64,000 nucleotides of DNA from Cytophaga sp. FL35 (GTDB lineage Bacteria; Bacteroidota; Bacteroidia; Flavobacteriales; Flavobacteriaceae). Below, piece after piece: positions 55,717 to 64,000 of this stretch. Positions within the stretch are counted from its first letter, which is position 1. Each line of letters opens with the position of its first letter. Position numbers and translations under genes: made by a program. The DNA lies in contig NZ_JACSOH010000005.1 of NCBI RefSeq assembly GCF_014349235.1, positions 186,001 to 250,000 of the forward strand, read 5' to 3'. The notes below the pieces were generated by a model. It had not been told where the DNA came from and searched no databases. It saw only the letters and a program-made list of their open reading frames with translations.

Positions 55717-57009
55717 TTAGGAAAAAAGTATAGAAAGAAGAAAAACTAATAGTCCTGCTGAAATTGATACCAAAAACGAAATCAGACTAAAGGACTTTAG
55801 GACATTTGATGTGGTAAGGTGATGCACTTCCTTAAATAGCCAAAAGAAACTACTATTTACATGAATTATACCTAAAGATCCTGCACATATCGCTGCAGTA
55901 GCAAAGCTAGGGTCCAGAAGCCCGTTTGAAACAAGGGGTGCAACAATAGAAGCTGTGGTTATTAAAGATACCGTGATAGATCCTGTTACGGTGGTAAACA
56001 ATAACCCAAGTAAGAATGGAATCAAAATTCCAAGCGCTGTAATGTTGGTTGCGTCCGAAATTAAATTTTCTACAATTTGAGTATCTTTTATCACTTGACC
56101 GAAGGCTCCTCCAGTACCCGTAATTAGTATTACTATGGCCGATTTAGCCCCTGCATCTTGAAAATAGGAATGGAGCTTTTTATTAAAATCCTTTTGATTA
56201 ATTAAGGGAAGTGAAAATAATAAGCCAATCAATAAAGCCCATATAGGATTCTTAACAAATTCGATCAATTGGTTTTTTGTAGAGATTATAGTCCCTAATG
56301 ACATAAGAAAAAGAGGCGCAAGAATAGCTATAAACGGTAACATTTTTTTTACTCCTTTTAGCCTGTACTTAGATTTAGTAGAGTAGTCTATTTCCTGTTT
56401 GACTTGTATTTTTTTTCCTACCATACTTATAAATAAAAGCCCAATACCAATAGCAACCAAAGCAACTATACTGTTCAATGGAATGATTCTACCTACCTCG
56501 GTATCTAAAATTGCGGCTACCGCCAAAGGTCCAGGTGTTGGAGGTATTAGTGCATGGGCCACGGTCAAACTTATGGACAATGCTAAACCCAATGTAAGGA
56601 TAGAATGATTTGATTTTTTAGACAATACCACTAGAGTGGGTAATAGTGTTAGATAAGCAACATCCATAAATACGGGAATGCCAATTATAAAACCAATAGT
56701 TGCCACGCTGATAGGCAAATATTTATTTCCAAACGTTTTAATTATACTGTCCGCAATGATATCAGACCCACCAGTTGAGGAGAGGATTTCTCCAAGTAAT
56801 GTCCCAAAGAATATAATGAGGCCTATCCACTTTAGGGTTTCCCCAAAACCATTTAAGAGACTTTGGGTTACATTCTCTACCGTACTTCCTGTGGAAAGTC
56901 CAAGAATTAAACCAGTAATCAATAGGGCTGGAATGGGATGGACCTTGAACTTTGTAACTGCTAATATCAGTAGCAGTATACTTCCAAGCAACATTAGAAT
57001 TGAATACAC
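55717..57009 (-). CDS. GntP-family gluconate/aldonate:proton symporter
   Basis: 430 residues, 12-14 membrane helices, with the GntP family segments TGSTVENVTQSLLNGFGETL, HALIPPTPGPLAVAAIL, GTGGAFGQVIK and HVNSSFFWLF. It imports gluconate-like sugar acids, and here possibly 3,6-anhydro-galactonate or galactonate produced outside the cell. The start is a GTG at 57009; the next in-frame ATG is at 56994. A TAAC direct repeat lies 68 bases upstream. Its own promoter is likely, as 119 bases separate it from the AraC gene. Confidence 0.88.
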   Translation of the reverse strand: MYSILMLLGSILLLILAVTKFKVHPIPALLITGLILGLSTGSTVENVTQSLLNGFGETLKWIGLIIFFGTLLGEILSSTGGSDIIADSIIKTFGNKYLPISVATIGFIIGIPVFMDVAYLTLLPTLVVLSKKSNHSILTLGLALSISLTVAHALIPPTPGPLAVAAILDTEVGRIIPLNSIVALVAIGIGLLFISMVGKKIQVKQEIDYSTKSKYRLKGVKKMLPFIAILAPLFLMSLGTIISTKNQLIEFVKNPIWALLIGLLFSLPLINQKDFNKKLHSYFQDAGAKSAIVILITGTGGAFGQVIKDTQIVENLISDATNITALGILIPFLLGLLFTTVTGSITVSLITTASIVAPLVSNGLLDPSFATAAICAGSLGIIHVNSSFFWLFKEVHHLTTSNVLKSFSLISFLVSISAGLLVFLLSILFS

Positions 57010-57076
57010 CTTTGACTAGATTTTTACAAACCTAGAATAAATTATTAAGTAGTATATAAACTTAATTGACTTTCAC

Positions 57077-57092
57077 TAACTGTTTCTTAACC
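57077..57092 (+). promoter_or_regulatory. Candidate AraC operator upstream of the GntP gene
   Basis: TAACTGTTTCTTAACC, 12 of 16 identical to the 44647 and 55693 sites, with both TAAC half-sites and the same 11-base period intact. Confidence 0.45.
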
Positions 57093-57128
57093 TCTAAAGA
57101 AACATGGGGTAGAAGTTATCTGAACTTT

Positions 57129-58013
57129 TTATACAACCTCGGTATGATTATGGTATTTTTCCATATACTCAGAAGGGGTACAATCCAACAATGCTTTGAA
57201 TTGTCTATTGAAGTTAGTTAAGGTGTTAAAACCAGATTGGTAGCAGATGGTGGCTATTTGCATTTTTCCTTCAATCAGCAATCTGCAAGCATGTCTCAAT
57301 CTAATTTCATTCAGATACTGGGTAAAAGATTTGCGCGTTTTCTTTTTAAAATATCTGCAAAAGGCATTAGGGGTCATGTAGGCAATTTTTGCAACCTCTT
57401 CAAGCTCTATTTTTTTATCGAAATTATCAGTTAAAAAAGAAATTACCCTGGCCATTCTATCTTTCTCATTTTTGTTATATACGTTGGGTATTACTTCTGA
57501 ACAAAGTGCAATATGATTTTCATTTACTGAAAGTACGTCCAAAACTTTTAGAAGTTCAACAATATTCGAAAGGCCTCTATTATTTACGAGTCCTAAAATA
57601 TGATGGTGGACCAAATAGGTTGTAGATTCTGAAAACTTAATACCTCTATCCGACATCTTTATTAAAGCTTTAAGATTTTGTAATTCTGGAAGTCGCATAA
57701 AGTTTTCTCCTAAAAATTCCGGTTCAAACTTAATTACAATTAGGTTTACGGCCTCCTTTTCAGGGTGATTGGCATAATATTCTTTGTCATTCTTAAAAAG
57801 GTGGGGGATATTACTGCCTATCATATAAAGTTCTCCCGGGCTAAAATTTCCAATGGAATTTCCAACATAACGCGTACCTGTACTTTTAATAAAGTAAATG
57901 AGTTCAATTTCTTTATGAAAATGCCAATCTTGTTCAATACAAGGCATTCTATCTTGTCTGACTAGAAAGGAGCGTTCCGGCCTTTTTTCCGATGATTTAT
58001 ATGTCAGTTTCAT
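57129..58013 (-). CDS. AraC-family transcription regulator of the PUL
   Basis: 294 residues: N-terminal cupin sensor about 1-150 (QDWHFHKEIELIYFIK, GELYMIGSNIPHLF) and two C-terminal helix-turn-helix motifs about 190-285 (LEEVAKIAYMTPNAFCRYFK; IATICYQSGFNTLTNFNRQF). It probably binds a free sugar or sugar acid from the degraded glycan and activates the PUL. The TAAC-N7-TAACC direct repeats fit the two-helix binding mode of this family. Confidence 0.93.
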   Translation of the reverse strand: MKLTYKSSEKRPERSFLVRQDRMPCIEQDWHFHKEIELIYFIKSTGTRYVGNSIGNFSPGELYMIGSNIPHLFKNDKEYYANHPEKEAVNLIVIKFEPEFLGENFMRLPELQNLKALIKMSDRGIKFSESTTYLVHHHILGLVNNRGLSNIVELLKVLDVLSVNENHIALCSEVIPNVYNKNEKDRMARVISFLTDNFDKKIELEEVAKIAYMTPNAFCRYFKKKTRKSFTQYLNEIRLRHACRLLIEGKMQIATICYQSGFNTLTNFNRQFKALLDCTPSEYMEKYHNHTEVV

Positions 58014-58500
58014 TTTATTTGAGTTTACGTAAAAAGTGAGCTTGATTTCAAAAAGTAGTATGGTGTCAATAATTTAAATATACTAAAACTATCCTAATAT
58101 GTACCAGTAAGTTAAAATGGGGGTTAAGATTGTGCTTAAAGATTAAAAAAACTTAATTTAAATAGCTTTGGTTTTCCATTAATCTGTGATTTTTTCATTG
58201 TCTAAATGACAAAGAACCTTGTTATCTGTTTTTATCTATCTTATAGTTGAAATTATGAGCGAAAGGGAAACTACAATTCTTATTTCAAGCTATTAATCAA
58301 ATTGAAATACCAAAGCTTAAATTGATAATTGATGAATTCGCAAGGAGAATAAAAATTAGCCGAGACGAGGAGATAGTTCTATAAAATTGTTATAAACCTA
58401 AATGTTGCAAGCTTCTTCTAAGATGCTATTCGAAATAATGGGCTTGAACTCATTCACAAAATATACAGTACTATTTAAGCGCTTTCCCATTTAAAAAATA
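58014..58500. other. 487-bp intergenic region, possible decayed coding remnant and regulatory sites
   Basis: No supported gene. On the minus strand a TAAC pair with a 12-base period lies at 58111-58126, about 100 bases upstream of the AraC start, close to but not the same as the PUL operator. On the plus strand 58259-58384 is open for 41 codons without a normal start and reads like a fragment (KLKLIIDEFARRIKISRDEE); I recognise no parent family. Confidence 0.4.
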
Positions 58501-60000
58501 CTATTTCACCGTTAGGATCACCCTTTGATATCTTGTCATTGAAGGAAAACCAGCATCATTGCCCTCAACAATCACATGGTATTCTTCACCAGATTTGGCG
58601 GTTTCAGGAATTGTCACGGTAGCTATATCCTTTTCAGCATCATAGGTTACTTCAGCTGCACCGTCTCCCGCTTCGGCGTAATTCCAAACTTTGAATGAAA
58701 CGCCATGTCCATCAGGGTCGGTAAAGCTTGGTGTCAGGATAACTTTTTCCCCTGCTGATACGTTTAAAGCAGTTCCTTCCAGGACATGTATTTCTGGGGC
58801 ATGGTTAGCTTCATCATAGGATTTAACGGCCCAATCTGCCCGCCCTGCAAAATCCAGTTGCATCGCTTTTACCCAACGACTTTGCGGATAACTTGTGTCC
58901 ATTTTTTCAGTTTCAGGATTCCAATCCGATGCCGCATCGCCATCCTCATATCGGAACGGGTTTTCTGTAGACTGAACGAAGCGGCCGCTCCAACCTCCTC
59001 TAGAAGGATTTTCATAATTGGCCAAGCCCACGTCTACCAAATGTAAAAAAGCCGGAGAATCTCCTTCCGAGATAAAGTCATATTTTGAAAAACTACCGCG
59101 TTCGGTTTTGGTGATTTTCGAAATATCTCCCTCAAAATGGTTGGGGTCCCCATCTTGTTTCTGACCGTCACCATACGAATAGTATTTCTCGAACAACGAG
59201 CCATGGCTGTTAATAATGTTAGGTCCCATAAAGCTTCCTTCTAAATAAGGTTGTTGACTTTTGGGCACCACCATTTTCCAAGGATAGGCAAAACACCAAA
59301 ACTGATTGGCATTGTAGAATACACGTATCTCTGGCCAGTTTGGGCCGATGTATTTTTTATAGGTAGCATCTTGGTCCATAATGGTATAAATAATGGCCTT
59401 TTTTGACACCTTGGCTTTTATTTCCTTCCAATTTCGTTTTTTGGAGTAATCTTCTTCAATCGATTTTAAGGCACGTGCAATGGTATTGGTACCACCCCAA
59501 GCTTGTAAAAAGATTTCGCGTGGGTCATCGTCCAATAATTTTTCGGCTATCCATTTAGAACCTTCGGTTCGTTGTTCCATTTCTCCCTCAAAATCAATGT
59601 TTCCTACTTTTACTAATGCTGATAGCGCTTCCGCGGATGGATACCTCTTATCATGCAACACCAAATTCGGATGAATCTTAGCGTACTCTGCCAACAATTC
59701 TTGAATCCAGTTGGTACCTGGCCAACGTAGGTCGGTCAAATCTTCCCCGTAGATATTTCGGGTCATTTCCATTTCAGAAGTAAACTTGGTACCATTGCCA
59801 TCACCTTTCCAATGCCACATAGAGCTGGAATATACCAAGCCTTCGGTATCAAATTCATTGGTGTACATCAAGTAGCGAATAAAGGTGTCTACATCATCAA
59901 TTTCACCATCAGTAGTGACAATGGTTCGCTTGGGTTGCTCTTGTGCTGTAACTGAAGTAAAGGTCATGGAGAGCACCAAAGCTATTATCCAATTTTTCAT
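58501..60000 (-). CDS. Secreted DUF1593 nucleoside-hydrolase-like protein
   Basis: 499 residues with a signal peptide (1-19, ending TAQ). The N-terminal domain has the nucleoside-hydrolase calcium motif DGEIDDVDTF and GGTNTIARAL. The C-terminal domain is a beta-sandwich module (LTPSFTDPDGHGVSFKVWNY) as in the cellulose-binding protein Sde182 group. It may hydrolyse an N- or O-glycoside outside the cytoplasm. Its start overlaps the FGGY kinase stop by 4 bases, so it is co-translated with a sugar kinase and ABC importer and probably supplies their substrate. Confidence 0.85.
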   Translation of the reverse strand: MKNWIIALVLSMTFTSVTAQEQPKRTIVTTDGEIDDVDTFIRYLMYTNEFDTEGLVYSSSMWHWKGDGNGTKFTSEMEMTRNIYGEDLTDLRWPGTNWIQELLAEYAKIHPNLVLHDKRYPSAEALSALVKVGNIDFEGEMEQRTEGSKWIAEKLLDDDPREIFLQAWGGTNTIARALKSIEEDYSKKRNWKEIKAKVSKKAIIYTIMDQDATYKKYIGPNWPEIRVFYNANQFWCFAYPWKMVVPKSQQPYLEGSFMGPNIINSHGSLFEKYYSYGDGQKQDGDPNHFEGDISKITKTERGSFSKYDFISEGDSPAFLHLVDVGLANYENPSRGGWSGRFVQSTENPFRYEDGDAASDWNPETEKMDTSYPQSRWVKAMQLDFAGRADWAVKSYDEANHAPEIHVLEGTALNVSAGEKVILTPSFTDPDGHGVSFKVWNYAEAGDGAAEVTYDAEKDIATVTIPETAKSGEEYHVIVEGNDAGFPSMTRYQRVILTVK

Positions 60001-61457
60001 TTTTGGTCGTTTACATTAATCATGTTCATCCATTTATAAAATTTCTCCAATAAATCTTCTGATTCTTGGCTCGTTTCCACGGTCGTCTTTTTTACCATGA
60101 TAGTTATTTCATTCAAATCTGTGAACATCCCTATTGAAAGTCCGGCTAAAAAAGCCGCACCTTGTGCTGAAATATCGTGATTTTCCTGAATATTAATTTG
60201 GGAGTTAACTATGCGGGACAAGCTTTGTTTTACAAAACGATTTTTTGATAGTCCACCATGCATCGCAATTTGAGGTACGGCATGGCCAAGATCGCTTTCC
60301 ATGGCATCAATTACCGCTTTAATTTGAAAACAAATGGATTCTAAGGTAGCCCCTACAATGTGTTCTTGGGTAGTACCAAATGTCATACCATGAAAACTTG
60401 CCTTACGGTTCATTTGCCAAAAAGGGGCCCCTAAACCACTAAAACCGGGAACTAAAAGCACCTCATTATTATTTGCTACTTTTTGGGCCATAGCTTCGGT
60501 TTCCTCGGCTAGTGAGATAATGTTCAAACTTTTCAGCCATTCAATCATTGAACCGCAGGCCACAATGGCCCCTTCCCAAGCATATGCAACCGTATCGCCC
60601 GTGCTCCAGCCTATGGTGCTCAACAATCCGTTGGTAGATGTTTGTGGTTGGTCGCCAATATGCATCAACATAGAGCAGCCCGTGCCCAAGGTCATTTTGG
60701 TATCGCCTTTGCCCAAACAAGCTTCACCGAACATGGCCGCATGCGAATCTCCGATCATGGCCGAAACAGGAACGGACACATCTAATAGTCCAAATAGATC
60801 GGTATTTCCGTAAGATGCTGAAGACGGTTTTATCGAAGGAAATTTCAAGGATTTAAGCTGCCATTTTTCCAGTATTTCGGTATCCCAATCCAAGTCATTG
60901 ATATTGAAAAACAAGGTTCTTGAAGCATTGGTATGGTCGGTTAAATACTGGTTTCCATCCGTTAGATTATACAACAACCAAGTATCTACCGTACCAAAAT
61001 GGATTTCACCATTGGCGATTTGTGCCGCGACTTCGGGCTCGTTTTCCAAAATCCAAAGCAGCTTGCTTCCTGAAAAATAGGGGTCAATTAATAAGCCTGT
61101 TTTTTCTTTTACCCAAGGCTCTTGGTCTTTAATGGTTTCGCAAAGTGCGGTAGAACGCTTACACGCCCAAACAACCGCAGGATAAATGGGTTTTCCCTCC
61201 TTATCGAACAACACGAAGGTTTCACGTTGGTTGCTAATACCTATGGATGCTATGTTTTCAAAAGGAATATCTTGTAGGACCAATGTACAGGCTTGCTTTA
61301 CACTTTCAAGAATATCGAAAGGATTTTGCTCCACGCGACCATCGGGATAGTAATTGGTATGCAAATCGGCCACCGCCTTTTTGACCACTTTTCCTGCTTC
61401 ATCGAACAAAAGTGCCTTGGTGCTACTGGTACCTTGGTCTATTGCTAAAATGTACAT
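59997..61457 (-). CDS. FGGY-family carbohydrate kinase, glycerol-kinase-like
   Basis: 486 residues. GTSSTKALLFDEAG phosphate motif, SNQRETFVLFD, TGLLIDPYFSGSKLLWILEN, FGTVDTWLLYNLTDG and GDSHAAMFGEACL closely follow glycerol kinase. Context (ribose-type ABC importer, hydrolase-like protein, no GlpF or GlpD) suggests instead a polyol or sugar such as erythritol or xylulose. Substrate unresolved. It is one base from the permease gene and overlaps the hydrolase gene by 4. Confidence 0.85.
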   Translation of the reverse strand: MYILAIDQGTSSTKALLFDEAGKVVKKAVADLHTNYYPDGRVEQNPFDILESVKQACTLVLQDIPFENIASIGISNQRETFVLFDKEGKPIYPAVVWACKRSTALCETIKDQEPWVKEKTGLLIDPYFSGSKLLWILENEPEVAAQIANGEIHFGTVDTWLLYNLTDGNQYLTDHTNASRTLFFNINDLDWDTEILEKWQLKSLKFPSIKPSSASYGNTDLFGLLDVSVPVSAMIGDSHAAMFGEACLGKGDTKMTLGTGCSMLMHIGDQPQTSTNGLLSTIGWSTGDTVAYAWEGAIVACGSMIEWLKSLNIISLAEETEAMAQKVANNNEVLLVPGFSGLGAPFWQMNRKASFHGMTFGTTQEHIVGATLESICFQIKAVIDAMESDLGHAVPQIAMHGGLSKNRFVKQSLSRIVNSQINIQENHDISAQGAAFLAGLSIGMFTDLNEITIMVKKTTVETSQESEDLLEKFYKWMNMINVNDQK

Positions 61458-61458
61458 T

Positions 61459-62427
61459 TTACTCCTTGTTGGTTTTATCCATAATCACGGCCAATAAAAT
61501 CACCGCTCCTTTTACTACTTGTTGCCAAAACGGACTCACATTTAGCAATACCAATCCGTTGTTGAGCACCCCAATGATCACGGCACCCAAAACCGTACCC
61601 CAAATGCTGCCTTTGCCACCGCTTAATGATGTACCACCAATTACTACGGCGGCAATGGCGTCCAATTCATAACTAAGACCCGCGTTGGGTTGGGCGCTAT
61701 CCAAACGTGAAGTGACCATAAGACCGCCCAGAGCAGCAGTTATGCCTGAAATGGTATACACAATCATCTTTACCCGTTTGGTATTGATACCGGATAAATG
61801 GGCCGCATTTTCATTTCCACCTATGGCATAAATATACCTGCCTAGGGGAGTTTTGTTGGTGATGAATACCGCTATAAGAACCACAACAAGTGTTATCCAC
61901 ACCGGAAAAGGTACGCCAAGGAACCACCCCGTACCTATATACCCAAATTTTTCTCCCAAACCGTTGATGGGAAAACCTTCTGTGTACAACATAGTAAAAC
62001 CGCGTGCCATGGTAAGCATTGCCAAGGTAACCACAAAAGCTGGGGCCTTGAAACGGGTAATGGTAAGGCCATTGAACCACCCTAGGAAACCACCAACTGC
62101 AAGTGCTCCCAAAATACCACCTAAAAGGGTAAAACCAATATTGATATTTTGCGAAGGTAGGTCGATACCAAATTTTAACAACCCCGCGCCAATTGCACCG
62201 GCAAATGCCAAGATAGAACCCACGGATAAATCGATACCACGGGTCAAAATTACTAAGGTCATTCCCACCGAAATGCAGATATTTACCGAAATCTGCCTAA
62301 GGATATTCCAGCCGTTATTTACCGTCAAAAACTTATCGGAAAGTAGACTAATGGCCAAACACATGATAAGTAAGGCGATGAGGGGCCGTAGATTGTTCAG
62401 TTTTTGGTTGGTTGCTGTTGCTATCAT
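61459..62427 (-). CDS. Ribose-type ABC sugar transporter permease (RbsC-like)
   Basis: 322 residues with about ten membrane helices and the BPD_transp_2 family sequences LTRGIDLSVGSILAFAGAIGA, VTLAMLTMARGFTMLY and DAIAAVVIGGTSLSGGKG. It works with the ATPase encoded just upstream (TAATG, one-base overlap). No periplasmic binding protein is within the window. Confidence 0.94.
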   Translation of the reverse strand: MIATATNQKLNNLRPLIALLIMCLAISLLSDKFLTVNNGWNILRQISVNICISVGMTLVILTRGIDLSVGSILAFAGAIGAGLLKFGIDLPSQNINIGFTLLGGILGALAVGGFLGWFNGLTITRFKAPAFVVTLAMLTMARGFTMLYTEGFPINGLGEKFGYIGTGWFLGVPFPVWITLVVVLIAVFITNKTPLGRYIYAIGGNENAAHLSGINTKRVKMIVYTISGITAALGGLMVTSRLDSAQPNAGLSYELDAIAAVVIGGTSLSGGKGSIWGTVLGAVIIGVLNNGLVLLNVSPFWQQVVKGAVILLAVIMDKTNKE

Positions 62428-63914
62428 TATGCTATGGCTGCTTTAAGAATATTCTTGTCATTTGCCTTATCGATGGAAAAATTACCCGTTAAACGGCCTT
62501 CACTTAATACCAAAATCCTGTGGCTTACTGCAAGAATTTCAGGTAGCTCGGAGGATACCATGATGACACCCATTCCTTGGGCGGCCAATTCGTTGATCAG
62601 TTTATGAATTTCGCTTTTGGCGTTCACATCAATACCACGCGTGGGTTCGTCCAAAAGCAGGACCTTGGGATTGGTGCCCAGCCATTTTCCCAAAATCACC
62701 TTTTGTTGGTTTCCTCCACTCAAGGTCTTGATCAATTGTTGGTCCGATTCCGTTTTGATTTTAAGCTCATCAATGTATTTTTTGGATACGGTCTTTTCTT
62801 TATTTTCTTGTAGTACTCCTAACTTACAGAGTTGTTCCAATACGGTGATACTTATATTTTTCCGCACGTTTAAATCGGGAACTATACCATCTCTTTTTCG
62901 GTCTTCGGTCACCAATGCCAAGCCTGCTTTTATAGCCTTTTGGGGCGAATTAAACCTTTGTTTTTGCCCATCAATTATCAAATTGCCCATAACCGCTTTG
63001 GGGTGAAGCCCAAATAACGTCTCCAATAACTCCGTTCGACCAGCACCCATCAACCCAAAAACGCCTAAAATTTCTCCTTTTTTCAAGGCGAAAGAAATTC
63101 CCTCCGGGGTATCATACCTCGGAATTTTAAGGTTATCTACCTCGAGTAAATTGGCATTCGTATTTTTGGGAATATGGGTATTGTGGCGGTGCAGTTTTAC
63201 CTCTCGCCCGGCCATCATTTGTATTAATTCATTTTCAGAAACCTCTGTGATTGGTCCTTCGCCAATAAATTCACCGTCCCGTAACACCACATAATCATCG
63301 CAGATGGTAAAAATCTCGTTCATCTTATGTGAAATGTAGGCTATGGCCGTGCCTTCCTTTTTCAATTCTTCTATAATACCGAATAAAATATTGGCTTCGG
63401 TATCGGTAATGGCCGATGTGGGCTCATCCATAATCAGAACCTTGGTATCCAACAACAATGCTTTCGCTATCTCTAATAATTGTTGCTCCCCCACTTTTAG
63501 GTTCTCGACTTTGGTCTTAGGGTCAACCTCCAACTTAACCTTGGCCAATAGTTCTTTAGCCTTACGCTTCATTTGCGTGTCATCGAGAATTCCCAATTTG
63601 TTTTTGAGTTCCCTGCCCAAAAAAATGTTCTCCGTAACACTCAGATACGGAAATAAATTTAGTTCTTGGTGAATAATGGCAATACCCTTGTCTTGGGCAT
63701 CACGGGTATTTTTAAATTTTACCGTTTTGCCGTTTATCATCAATTCGCCTTCATAATCCGTATGAACCCCGCTAAGGATTTTCATTAGTGTGGATTTACC
63801 AGCCCCGTTTTCGCCAATAATACCTGTTACCCTGCCCGCTTTTAGGTGTAACTGAACTTCGTTTAAGGCTGTTATACCTGTAAAACGTTTAGTTATATTT
63901 TTGGCCTCTAACAT
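62427..63914 (-). CDS. Ribose-type ABC sugar transporter ATPase (RbsA-like, two ATP-binding domains)
   Basis: 495 residues with tandem ABC domains. First: Walker A GENGAGKST, Q-loop, KVGEQQLLEIAKALL, Walker B LIMDEPTSAIT. Second (from about 255): GLMGAGRTELLE, LSGGNQQKVILGKWL, LLLDEPTRGIDV. This is the sugar-import class (RbsA/MglA/XylG). Its start directly follows the stop codon of the partial gene that enters from the right edge. Confidence 0.95.
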   Translation of the reverse strand: MLEAKNITKRFTGITALNEVQLHLKAGRVTGIIGENGAGKSTLMKILSGVHTDYEGELMINGKTVKFKNTRDAQDKGIAIIHQELNLFPYLSVTENIFLGRELKNKLGILDDTQMKRKAKELLAKVKLEVDPKTKVENLKVGEQQLLEIAKALLLDTKVLIMDEPTSAITDTEANILFGIIEELKKEGTAIAYISHKMNEIFTICDDYVVLRDGEFIGEGPITEVSENELIQMMAGREVKLHRHNTHIPKNTNANLLEVDNLKIPRYDTPEGISFALKKGEILGVFGLMGAGRTELLETLFGLHPKAVMGNLIIDGQKQRFNSPQKAIKAGLALVTEDRKRDGIVPDLNVRKNISITVLEQLCKLGVLQENKEKTVSKKYIDELKIKTESDQQLIKTLSGGNQQKVILGKWLGTNPKVLLLDEPTRGIDVNAKSEIHKLINELAAQGMGVIMVSSELPEILAVSHRILVLSEGRLTGNFSIDKANDKNILKAAIA

Positions 63915-64000
63915 TTATTTGTTTTGTAGTTGTACAGGTTGTACCTCAAAATCGTTTAAAGGTGGAAATTTCCGATTCATTTCTACCGCTCCGATAACCA
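63915..64000 (-). CDS. C-terminal end of an unidentified gene, truncated by window edge
   Basis: The last 27 codons of a frame end with TAA at 63915-63917, directly before the ATPase start. The visible end is GAVEMNRKFPPLNDFEVQPV and a few more residues. It is the upstream member of the ABC-importer operon; the identity (substrate-binding protein or a sugar enzyme) cannot be told from this fragment. Confidence 0.7.
   Translation of the reverse strand, partial: VIGAVEMNRKFPPLNDFEVQPVQLQNK

Noticed and set aside
58259-58384. Short open frame in the 487-bp gap as a real gene
   Set aside because: No ATG, TTG or GTG start with context, 41 codons, and no recognised family; kept only as a possible remnant in the intergenic note.
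1-64000. Numerous antisense open frames within the large genes
   Set aside because: They follow the codon pattern of the real gene on the other strand, lack recognisable domains and lack start context.
1-64000. CRISPR arrays, tRNA or rRNA genes, insertion sequences, phage genes
   Set aside because: Looked for by eye; no regularly spaced repeats, tRNA-like cloverleafs, transposase motifs or phage genes were recognised.

Overview
The window looks like the chromosome of a marine flavobacterium (Bacteroidota, Flavobacteriaceae, close to Zobellia, Maribacter or Arenibacter). The evidence is the low GC content, a SusC/SusD pair, a type IX secretion (T9SS) sorting domain, LytTR regulators and a sulfatase-rich polysaccharide utilization locus (PUL) with 3,6-anhydro-D-galactose genes. 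No rRNA, tRNA, CRISPR array, phage or insertion sequence was recognised.

Layout. (1) 1-9.4 kb holds the end of a capsule/exopolysaccharide locus: a Wzc-type tyrosine kinase cut by the window edge and, convergent, a CpsB-type phosphatase. Between them is a 2049-residue secreted multidomain protein (sugar-dehydrogenase propeller, PKD, malectin and FG-GAP domains, T9SS tail). (2) 9.5-25 kb is the most unusual part. It is a nonribosomal peptide locus built around a 382-bp divergent regulatory region. Leftward run a free-standing adenylation enzyme, a free carrier protein, and an NRPS whose Asn-like adenylation domain carries a complete cysteine-rich PP-loop ATPase inserted between motifs A8 and A9; then a His-rich exported protein and a TonB-dependent receptor with a His-rich plug. 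Rightward run a HupE/UreJ-type metal permease, a second NRPS split into two frames at the same A8/A9 point and ending in a thioesterase with Cys in place of the nucleophilic Ser, and a phosphopantetheinyl transferase. I read this as a candidate metallophore or modified-peptide system of undescribed type. (3) 25-28 kb is an ApbE / DUF4266 / DUF3570 operon, probably for extracytosolic flavinylation, followed by a small exported protein behind a good sigma-54 promoter. (4) 28.4-37.3 kb has an NtrC-type regulator with its kinase, then a TolC-MacA-MacB efflux operon with a LytS/LytTR pair. (5) 37.3-39.4 kb has a membrane class III nucleotide cyclase and a Tat-exported metallophosphoesterase. (6) 39.5-58 kb is a PUL best explained as the terminal part of carrageenan degradation: SusD, SusC, two S1 sulfatases, a GH127-family hydrolase, the four-enzyme 3,6-anhydro-D-galactose pathway, two sugar-acid/sugar symporters and an AraC regulator. 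A direct-repeat motif (TAAC-N7-TAACC) lies upstream of four of its transcription units and is a good candidate for the AraC operator. (7) 58.5-64 kb is an operon of a secreted nucleoside-hydrolase-like protein, an FGGY kinase and a ribose-type ABC importer, running out of the window.

Functional calls rest on motifs read by eye and recalled family knowledge; no alignments or searches were run.
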